Part shown: piece by piece, positions 26,810 through 64,000 of the stretch
Position numbering within the stretch: position 1 is the first letter of the stretch
Layout of the letters: each line of letters opens with the position of its first letter
Assembly: GCF_036850765.1 (NCBI RefSeq)
Contig: NC_089498.1
Location: 50,147,795-50,211,794 of the forward strand
Source: Saccopteryx bilineata
Taxonomy: Eukaryota; Chordata; Mammalia; Chiroptera; Emballonuridae
Reading direction: 5' to 3'
DNA length: 64,000 nucleotides
The notes under the pieces: generated by a model
What the model was told of the DNA's origin: nothing
What the model saw: only the letters and a program-made list of their open reading frames with translations
The model's database searches: none
Position numbers and translations under genes: made by a program

Positions 26810-27018
26810 AAAAATTTTTTTTATTGATCGATTTTAGAAAGAGATTTTTGTTCCACTTAGTTGCGCATTCATTGGTTGATTCTTGTATGTGCCCTGACAA
26901 GGAATTGAACCCACAACCTTGGTGTGTTGGGATGATGCTCTAACCCAGTGGTTTCCAACTGCAGGTCTGTGCACTGGTGCTGGTCTTTCTGCTCTAACTG
27001 AGCTACCTGGCCAGAGCC
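26810..27018 (-). mobile_element. tRNA-derived SINE, family D (old)
   Basis: On the minus strand it ends in GATCAATAAAA-like sequence and has the head GGCTCTGGCCAGGTAGCTCAG at 27,018. The body includes GTGCCCTGACAAGGAATTGAAC on the plus strand. The head carries an extra piece of roughly 50 bp (CAGTGGTTTCCAACT onward) that may be a small hAT remnant. Confidence 0.75.
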
Positions 27019-27493
27019 TAGATTTTTAATAAAATGGATTTCCACTTTTTTGAGGTTAAAGTTTACTTTAGGATATTTCCATTAGAAGAAAATTGCCTTA
27101 TGTTGTCTGATTTAGTCAAAGCTGCTTAAAATTCTAACCTTTTATCATAAACCACTGATTGTTTATCAACACAAAGAGTAGAAAAAAACCAAGAACTCTG
27201 TTTATTATTATAGCAAACATTTTCAGGGTATTTGACAGAACTCACAAACTATTTTTTTTTGAAATGAGTTCATATCTATGAAACTAAGCCATTCAGAAGA
27301 AAAAAAATGAAAAAAGATATTAAGCAACCAAAAGGTATTTCACATAACAAAATATAAAAATAGAAGCCAAGTGACAGAATGTTAAAAACTGCTAAGCAAC
27401 AGACTGAAGAAACTTGGATTCTATCCACTTAATGTCGCTAATGTTCTCCTTTGTCCTTCCACTGCTATATATGTAAAACAAGTATGAAAAAAA

Positions 27494-27650
27494 GTTTTTA
27501 ATTCTAGAGAGAAAGACAGAAACACTGCTTTATTGTTCCACTTATGTATGCATTCATTAGTTGATCCCTGTATGTACCCTGACCAGGAATCAGAGCCACA
27601 ACTTGACTTGTCCCAACAATGTTCTAACCAATTGAGTACCTGGCCAGGGC
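27494..27650 (-). mobile_element. tRNA-derived SINE, family D
   Basis: Plus-strand landmarks are GTACCCTGACCAGGAATCAG and ACCTGGCCAGGGC at the right end, so the element reads on the minus strand. It is diverged, without a clear target duplication. Confidence 0.75.
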
Positions 27651-27789
27651 TAAGATAATAATTAAAGAATGGCCTTGAAGGACTTAATGGGAGGTTAAAA
27701 GGCATTATTATAGAAGTGTTCAAATACTTTACAAATATTAACAAAAATATTATATACTTTGGTCTTCCTTCAGTCAAACTGTCCTTTTA

Positions 27790-28161
27790 TTTTATTTCAT
27801 TTGTATTTTTCTGAAGTGAGAAGCAGGGAGGCAGACAGACAGACTCCTGCATGTGCCCGACCGGGATCCACCCGGCATGCCCACCAGGGGGCAATGCTCT
27901 GCCCATCTGGGGCATTACTCTGTTGCAACCGGAGCCATTCTAGTGCCTGAGGTAGAGGCCATGGAGCCATCCTCAGAGCCCGGGCCAACTCTGTTCCAAT
28001 GGAGCCTTGGCTGCGGGAAGGGAAGAGAAAGGCAGAGAAAAAGGAGAGGGGGAAGGGTAGAGAAGCAGATGGGCGCTTTTCCGGTGTGCTCTGGCTGGGA
28101 ATTGAAATCGGGACTTCAACACACTGGGCTTTACCACTGAGTCAACCGGCCAGGGCCAAAG
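27790..28161 (-). mobile_element. tRNA-derived SINE, family A, in the region beyond MINPP1
   Basis: Near full-length minus-strand copy. The head complement CCGGCCAGGGCC lies at the right end and the tail TTGTATTTTTCTGAAG at the left. It is flanked by TGTCCTTTTA at 27,780-27,789 and 28,162-28,171. Its orientation matches MINPP1, so its A-rich 3' tail places AATAAA (TTTATT on the plus strand, near 27,786-27,797) about 0.9 kb past the MINPP1 stop codon. Confidence 0.88.
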
Positions 28162-28686
28162 TGTCCTTTTAAATTAGACTGTTTCTTAACATTGTTTCAA
28201 ATTCTCAGAGATGTTAGCTTTCTTTCAAAATGATACTCCCACTGTATCACAATATATCTGATTAAGAAAGATAATACTAGACCTGTGCTACTGGGGAAAA
28301 AAAAAAGAGAAAATTTCAGCACACCTGGTAAAAGTTCCTCGACTTTGTTCAATCAAGTTATGGATCACTCAACTGAAATATTTTGTTATTCCAGCACTTA
28401 CAAGCCATGATTTTGAAAATATATTCTCACTGTGAGACTTTATATATAAATAGGAAACTGTAAACATTTGCAGTGCCAGCTATTTCTTTGAAGAATCATT
28501 GCCTACACATCAATGTCCAGACTCAAAAAGAAACTCAATGTTTTTCTATGAAAAGACAGAACTAGCCAAGTACTATGAAAGCTCCCTGTAACCAGGCATT
28601 GCCCACCTATTCTAAGCATATAATCAACCCCTATAGATTCCTGATGAATTACAAATGTTCTCCATGTACTCATGTTCTCCATGTAC
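28162..28686 (-). other. MINPP1: Probable MINPP1 3' UTR
   Basis: Non-coding sequence directly downstream of the MINPP1 stop codon. Immediately after the stop there is a tandem duplication of a 17-bp segment (about 28,655-28,689, TTCTCCATGTACTCATG on the plus strand). I did not find a convincing AATAAA in this stretch itself. The transcript end is therefore unplaced and could lie in or beyond the SINE to the left. Confidence 0.5.
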
Positions 28687-58136
<29,450 letters not shown>

Positions 58137-58508
58137 GTTGCTGTGCGGCCCGCGGAGCGGGACGTACAGGCGCTGTCCCCAACTTCCGGCTCCGGCGAGC
58201 AGGGGGCGGGCCCGGGGCTTCCTTCCGGCCTGTGCCTCGGGCAGTGGCTGTGTGGAGGCCGCGGGCTGGCGGAGTGTCGTCGGCTCCCGTGGGGAGCTCC
58301 GAGGGGCCGCTTAGACTCTGTGGCTCAGAGGAAGCCTGCAGCAAACCCGGAGCAGCTTTGGAGAGCTGTGCTTCAGGGGGAGCCGACGTGGGCCGGCCTG
58401 GGACTGACGCCACGACTCCCCGCCTTTATAATTTTCTGAGGTGTCAACAAGCCCGAACTGAGCCAGGGCACCTTTTGACAGCTAACTATGTATCATCATC
58501 CTTACTCA

Positions 58509-58615
58509 TCCAATTGTTTTTCAAAATATGGTCTCGGAACCTGCCACATCAAATCCACCTGAGGCGGTTGATGAGAACACAGATCCCTGGGCCTTGCCTA
58601 GCTAGCATGCCTCCG
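58509..58615 (+). mobile_element. MER5-like hAT remnant
   Basis: TTTTCAAAATATGGTCTCGG, CATCAAATCCACCTGAGG and ATCCCTGGGCC match the order of the MER5A-type consensus. The termini are lost. Confidence 0.55.
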
Positions 58616-58782
58616 GAAGCCCAAGATGTTAGACCTGTTAGTGTTTGGAAATAACAGTATACAAAAAGGTAGAGAAGAACCTGGAAAAAGGCTCAGTTCT
58701 CCAGGCAGTTTATTTCCTGAGCCTTTGGTAGTCCCTTGACCCAGACAGCAAAGTTGACTTTAGTAAGACAGCACTCCAGAAG

Positions 58783-59884
58783 TGATAAGGGAACCCCACA
58801 ATTAGAAATTTGGCTTCAGTAATAGTAGCTTTTTAGTTGCGATGAATAGGAGATACGTAAGGGTTAGGAAATAGTTAATCTGCTTGTTATTCTCTCCTAA
58901 TGGCTTCCTGGCCTTTACTTTGAAATAAAGTGAAAAGTTGACCTTTTGCAGGAATGTCAGGGAAAGCTTATATTGGGGAGGGACCTGATAATTAGGGAAG
59001 TTTAAATCACAATAGTTGTTTGTAAAAGCCTACCCACAGGATTTACTGTGAAAAGTTAGGGCCTAAATATTAGAAACTCAGTTCACCAATGTTAAATCTT
59101 TACTTTGTGTCCTAAGAAGATAGGGAGTCTTTTCACAGAAAATCCCCAGAGGCAGATGGTCCCAGAGACACCAGGTCCTGGCTGTTCCTGGGAGACACCT
59201 GACCTCAGCTGGCTTGAAGATTTACAGAGGACACCAGATAGGACCATGCTGATTGGGCCTGTGCTACATCAGAACAACTTGTAGAGGAGAAGTTTCTGAA
59301 GATGAACACCCACCTCTAGCACATCGTTATGTGGTTAACTGAATGGACTTTTACTTCTTTTCTTTTTCACTGAACCCTATAAATCAGGGGTCCCCAAACT
59401 ACGGCCCGCGGGCTGCATGCGGCCCCCTGAGGCCGTTTATCCGGCCCCCACCGCACTTCCGGAAGGGGCACCTCTTTCATTGGTGGTCAGTGAGAGGAGC
59501 ATAGTTCCCATTGAAATACTGGTCAGTTTGTTGATTTAAATTTACTTGTTCTTTATTTTAAATATTGTATTTGTTCTCATTTTGTTTTTTTTACTTTAAA
59601 ATAAGATATGTGCAGTGTGCATAGGGATTTGTTCATAGATTTTTTTTATAGTCTGGCCCTCCAATGGTCTGAGGGACAGTGAACTGGCCCCCTGTGTAAA
59701 AAGTTTGGGGACCCCTGCTATAAATACTGGCAGCACCAGGAGAGTGTTACGGCAGCTTTGTGGAGAGGACTCCGCTACCTTCCAGGTTACTGGTATTTTC
59801 TGAATTAAAGAAGCTCTCGTACACTCAGTCTGGTTCATTTCGGATTGCGATGAGCTGCCTGAATCAGGGTTAGTTCCAGTAACA
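58783..59884 (+). mobile_element. Probable solo LTR, split by a hAT MITE
   Basis: Without the hAT insertion this is about 770 bp. It starts TGATAAGGGAAC and ends GTTCCAGTAACA; the ends are inverted at 9 of 12 positions and bounded by TG and CA. GAAG flanks both sides (58,779-58,782 and 59,885-59,888), a 4-bp target duplication as made by many retroviruses. A TATA-like CTATAAAT and a downstream ATTAAA fit an LTR. No internal retroviral sequence follows. It could be another repeat type with coincidental ends. Confidence 0.55.
59395..59717 (+). mobile_element. hAT-type MITE, copy 3 (short)
   Basis: Starts CAGGGGTCCCCAAACTAC and ends GTTTGGGGACCCCTG. Perfect 8-bp target duplication CTATAAAT at 59,387-59,394 and 59,718-59,725. 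It is the shortest internal version, joining AGTGAGAGGAG directly to CATAGTTCCC. Confidence 0.95.
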
Positions 59885-60225
59885 GAAGTATTGTGCTTGT
59901 TGATACTGAGGACAGTAAGATACAGCAGTCTTGATAACTTGGGAGCATTGAGTCATAGCCCAAAATGTTTACTCTGTCATTAAATATGAGTTACTTGGCT
60001 ACATGAAGCAAACATGCTCTCTATAACACCACTCCAGGCCCAAACTGTTCATCCATGTGCTTGTGTACTCAAATCAGCAGCTAGGTCTCTCATAGGTTAC
60101 TGCTCAGAATCTTTGATCCCTGCTCCCCCAAGTCATAACTCTGAAAAATATCTTGGTTTCTCCATTTGAACCCCAGTTTGTAGGCCAGTTGGGAAAAGAA
60201 TGTAAGTATTAAGGAAGTTATAGAG

Positions 60226-60713
60226 CAGGGGTCCCCAAACTACGGCCCGCGGGCCACATGCGGTCCCTTGAGGCCATTTATCTGGCCCCTGCCGCACTTC
60301 CGGAAGGGGCACCTCTTTCATTGGTGGCCCTGGAGTACTGTATGTGGTGGCGCGGGCAAAGCATGGCATCACTCACGTACAGTACTACTTCTGGGATGCA
60401 CGAGTCATGGCTCCGGAAGTGCGTCATATCACTTGTTACGGCTAGCAGTGACAAATATGGAACTGGACATTGACCATCTCATTAGCCAAAAGCAGGCCCA
60501 TAGTTTCCATTGAAATACTGGTCAGTTTGTTGATTTAAATTTACTGGTTCTTTATTTTAAATACTGTATTTGTTCTCGTTTTGTTTTTTTACTTTAAAAT
60601 AAGATATGTGCAGTGTGCATAGGGATTTGTTCATAGTTTTTTTATAGTCCGGCCCTCCAACAGTCTGAGGAACAGTGAACTGGCCCCCTGTGTAAAAAGT
60701 TTGGAGATCCCTG
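60226..60713 (+). mobile_element. hAT-type MITE, copy 4 (long)
   Basis: Same termini as copies 1 and 3, with the 3' end slightly diverged (GTTTGGAGATCCCTG). Flanks TTATAGAG / ACATAGAG match at 6 of 8 positions. It holds about 165 bp of interior missing from copy 3, including TACAGTACTACTTCTGGG and GCGTCATATCACTTG. Confidence 0.88.
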
Positions 60714-60721
60714 ACATAGAG

Positions 60722-61508
60722 TAATCCAAATTTAAGGAAGTTTGGGTCATGTTTTTATAAGTAGTTTTTTCCTCCAAAGACATTATTAAACTGCTCTTGG
60801 TAAGTCATCTCCATCTTTACTCTTTTTCTCCTTTAGTGCCTCTCTGATCCAGAGAGGTGTACCACTAGATGTTAACCAATGAAGAAGCAACCAAGTGTTC
60901 TAAAGACATCACCCCTTCCTAGTGAAGCCATCTTTACAGACCCTGTTTAACTACTTACAAAACTTTGTGACATGCATATTTATGTACTCCTAGCTTGATT
61001 TTATTCTCCCGTAATCATTCATCTGTTAATTTTAGGCTATTTATATACTTATATAAACCAACTACAACCATTTTGATGTCAACCTGAAATGACAAACGAT
61101 AAAATTAAGCAATGTCTTCATGTTTTTGGCTAGTAATAAGCCAGGTATAGTATAAAAAGGACAAAGTGTATAAGTGTTGGATCCAGACTCCAAGCCCATA
61201 CACACATTAACTGAATGACCTTAGAAAGTAATCAATCAACTCTGAGCCATAGTTTCTTTATTTGAAAATTTGAAACGTTGGAACCTAAGTTTTAGGTTAA
61301 TATTTTATATTTAAACACTGATGTATTTAAAACCCATATAATAGACTGCTGTGAGTGTTTTTTAATCACTAATGTCCAATGTTGTTATTCCTATGTTAAC
61401 ATGCTTAGCTCTCTAGGAACTATACAGTATAAACTTACTTGTATATTAAAATGAATGACATTCACAGGCAAGACATGCATCAAAGGTCATTTCAGAACTT
61501 TTCTAATA
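60722..61508. other. Upstream intergenic stretch
   Basis: Sequence around 61,170-61,310 (CTGAATGACCTTAGAAAG, TCTGAGCCATAGTTTC) may be a decayed MIR. The rest is unrecognised. Confidence 0.35.
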
Positions 61509-61524
61509 AAAATTTACTCATCTC

Positions 61525-61650
61525 GTCTGACCTGTAGTGGCGCAGTGGATAAAGCGTCGACCTGGAAATGCTGAGGTCGCTGGTTCAAAACCCTGGGCTT
61601 GCCTGGTCAAGGCACATATGGGAGTTGATGCTTCCAGCTCCTCCCCCCTT

Positions 61651-61705
<55 letters not shown>

Positions 61706-61772
61706 CCTCTCTCTCTCCTCTCTAAAAATGAATGAATGAATAAATAAATAAATAAATAAATAAATAAAATTA
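61525..61772 (+). mobile_element. tRNA-derived SINE, family C, with long microsatellite tail
   Basis: Head GTCTGACCTGTAGTGGCGC, then ACCTGGAAATGCTGAGG, a CT-repeat of about 75 bp and an (AAAT)n tail. Perfect 16-bp target duplication AAAATTTACTCATCTC at 61,509-61,524 and 61,773-61,788. Confidence 0.95.
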
Positions 61773-61788
61773 AAAATTTACTCATCTC

Positions 61789-62800
61789 AAATATGGGTCT
61801 CATTCTTAAAGCAGTGAGCACTTTTGAAAGTTTTAAGAAGGTGACAGGCCTTGCTCATCTTTTCATGCCAGGAACATGTCTTAATTCTTTGGCCAGACTG
61901 TAAATTGGCTGCCCTTTGAAATAGGTGCCCACGTTGTCCAATCAGTACAAAGGAATTTACATAGTATAAAACATGGCTGCCCCTTTCCAAAGACAATGGT
62001 TTCTCATGAAGCCTTCCTTCATGAGAAGTTGTGGGCATAGTAGCAATATATTTGGCAAGTCTACAATAGCACAAAAGGTACAATTGAAAATTAATGGTTC
62101 AAGTTCCTTGAAGAGCTTGGGAGGGGATGGAACCAAGAGCACTGACAGAAAATTTGATTTGAACCGGAAGGAAAGGAGAGGAGATTGGAAAGATGCATGC
62201 ATATACGCATAACTTTGCTGGTCTAACAGCAGAGAATTCTTGGCTTTCAAGCCTGGTAAACTCAGTTTCCTCAGTGACACGTAGGCAAAAATTGTCTGAA
62301 GAGATGGGGGAATGAGTTAAATCTTAGAGAATTTTTGGAAATGGATTAAGTTTGCATCTGAGAGAAATGGAAAAGTAAAGGGAAAGGATTTGAGAAGAAT
62401 AGGAAACAAGTTAAAAGTTGGATGGTCAGCTCTGAAGATATGAGAATGGAAGACTTGAATCTGCTGCGCCTTTCAGAGTGGAAAAGAAAAAGTTGAACTC
62501 TGTTGTTCTACATTATTTTAATTTGCCCCAAGTAGAATTTTTTTTTTATTCAACCCACTACCTTAAAGAATAGGGTAGATTATTTTTGCCCGTTTATTCA
62601 TAGAACTTCTGAAATAGGCATTCCATTTTAAGATGGCATGATTTCATATAGTATTTTAAATTACAGCTGTCTGCTATATTTTTTAAGAGGTTATTTAAAA
62701 AGATGGTTTTCTGGTGAATAACCAATAAAGGAAAAAGCCAAATTCTCTGGTGAAAAGAATTCTCTGTCTATGTAAACACAGAAAATATTAAGAATTTGGT
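61789..62800. other. Upstream intergenic stretch, nothing recognised
   Basis: Mixed-composition sequence with short ORFs on both strands (up to about 107 codons) but no recognisable protein, splice pattern or repeat. Confidence 0.35.
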
Positions 62801-62805
62801 TTCTA

Positions 62806-62936
62806 CTGACTCTGGGCGAGGGGTATGCAACATAATTTAATGACAAGATAACCTAGACATGTTTTCTTTGAATATATGTACCCTGATTTATTAATGTCAT
62901 CCCATTAACATTAATAAAAATTTATTTAAAAAAAAT
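62806..62936 (+). mobile_element. Short 5'-truncated L1 3' end
   Basis: ATGCAACATAATTTAATGAC, CCTGATTTATTAATGTCATC and the A/T-rich end match the 3' tip of the L1 inserted at 40,185. TTTGGTTTCTA-like repeats flank it (about 62,794 and 62,938). Confidence 0.8.
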
Positions 62937-62939
62937 TTT

Positions 62940-63125
62940 TGGTTTCTAAATTCCAGCTTCATCACTTAATATCTGTGAGATCTTGAGCAAGTTAGTCTTT
63001 TGCCTCAATTTGTTTTTTTCTATAGAGTGGGGATAATACCTATGTCATGGGATTGTTGAGAGGACTAAACAATTTACATAAAGACTTTATATAGTTCCTG
63101 GCCCCAAATAAATTCTAGTTACTTT
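62940..63125 (+). mobile_element. MIR SINE, 3' part
   Basis: TCTGTGAGATCTTGAGCAAG, GTGGGGATAATACCTATG, GGGATTGTTGAGAGGAC and CCTGGCCCCAAATAAATT follow the MIR order. The L1 fragment inserted at its left edge. Confidence 0.8.
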
Positions 63126-63290
63126 TAACTCTTTGAGTAGTGAGTTTTTTTCATGCTCGCTGACCCCCAGAAGTGAGTGTTTTTTTTTCAAAAAATGAAA
63201 TGAGTTTCAGTTACAGTTTTATTAACTTAAAATCATGTTTATTTGATACCTAACTTATGGAAACAATAAGATACATTTGCCTTTTTTTAA

Positions 63291-63891
63291 AAATTTTTAT
63301 TAACTTATTTATTTTATTTTATTTTTTTTCATTTTTCTGAAGCTGGAAACAGGGAGAGACAGTCAGACAGACTCCCGCATGCATCCGACCGGGATCCACT
63401 CGGCACGCCCACCATGGGGCGACGCTCTGCCCACCAGGGGGCAATGCTCTGCCCATCCTGGGTGTCGCCATGTTGCGACCAGAGCCACTCTAGCGCCTGA
63501 GGCAGAGGCCACAGAGCCATCCCCAGCGCCCGGGCCATCTTTGCTCCAATGGGGCCTTGGCTGCAGGAGAGGAAGAGAGAGACAGAGAGGAAAGCGCGGC
63601 GGAGGGGTGGAGAAGCAAATGGGCGCTTCTCCTATGTGCCCTGGCCGGGAATCGAACCCGGGTCCTCCGCATGCTAGGCCGACGCTCTACCGCTGAGCCA
63701 ACCGGCCAGGGCAACTTATTTATTTTAGAGAGGAGAGAGAGAGACAGAATGGAGAGACAGAGAGAGAAGGGGGAGGAGCTGGAAGCATCGACTCCCATAT
63801 GTGCCTTGACTAGGCAAGCCCAGGGTTTCAAACCGGCGACCTCAGCATTTCCAGGTCGACGCTTTATCCACTGCGCCACCACAGGTCAGGC
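63291..63891 (-). mobile_element. tRNA-derived SINE, family C, split by a younger SINE
   Basis: Minus-strand copy with the head complement GCCACCACAGGTCAGGCC at 63,891. Perfect 17-bp target duplication CATTTGCCTTTTTTTAA at 63,274-63,290 and 63,892-63,908. A family-A SINE interrupts it at 63,317. Confidence 0.93.
63317..63712 (-). mobile_element. tRNA-derived SINE, family A, nested, with duplicated tail segment
   Basis: Full-length, well-conserved minus-strand copy. Perfect 15-bp target duplication AACTTATTTATTTTA at 63,302-63,316 and 63,713-63,727. The tail segment GCTCTGCCCA(C/T)C occurs twice near 63,424-63,460, a local duplication as in the copy at 33,454. Confidence 0.95.
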
Positions 63892-64000
63892 CATTTGCCT
63901 TTTTTTAATGTTGCCTTACACATTTTTAAAATAAAAATTTTTTTACGATCGTACTCTGGATGGTCAGGAGGCATGAAGACGTACATGATGTTTGTACTAC

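Noticed and set aside
61787..62280. Overlapping minus-strand ORFs of 98 and 107 codons
   Set aside because: No similarity to a known protein, no supporting splice sites, and length within chance expectation for this composition.

Overview
This is mammalian nuclear DNA, almost certainly from a bat. The evidence is a complete, intron-containing MINPP1 gene together with many copies of tRNA-derived SINEs whose heads read like CCCTGGCCGGTTGGCTCAG or GCCTGACCAGGTGGTGGCG. From memory these SINE types fit a horseshoe-bat or related lineage better than a vesper bat, but the genus is an inference.

Layout. Positions 1-23,248 are one uninterrupted tandem array of a 62-bp unit, about 375 copies by length, which runs off the left edge of the window. 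Its right edge merges without a break into the 3' part of a minus-strand SINE (23,249-23,502). The unit is itself recognisable as a diverged piece of that SINE's 3' tail, so the array appears to be a very large minisatellite born from a SINE. It has nested higher-order structure, with marker variants recurring every few kilobases.

From 23.5 to 28.2 kb there is intergenic DNA with hAT, SINE and L1 insertions. From 28,687 to 58,136 lies MINPP1 on the minus strand (multiple inositol polyphosphate phosphatase 1). All five coding exons were found with canonical splice sites and compatible phases, giving a 486-residue open protein with RHGTRYP and HAE catalytic motifs and a C-terminal SDEL ER-retention signal. 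Exon 1 lies in a GC-rich island that continues into a TATA-less promoter region with ETS and GC-box motifs. The introns, mainly the 18.9-kb intron 4, are filled with L1 fragments of several ages, SINEs in nested insertions, a hAT MITE, a 5S rRNA pseudogene, a Tigger-like remnant, a mariner MITE and a MIR.

From 58.4 to 64 kb, upstream of the gene, are a MER5-like remnant, a probable solo LTR split by a hAT MITE, a second long hAT MITE, SINEs and MIRs. No second protein-coding gene was recognised. The many long minus-strand reading frames at 0-23 kb come from the repeat unit and are not genes.
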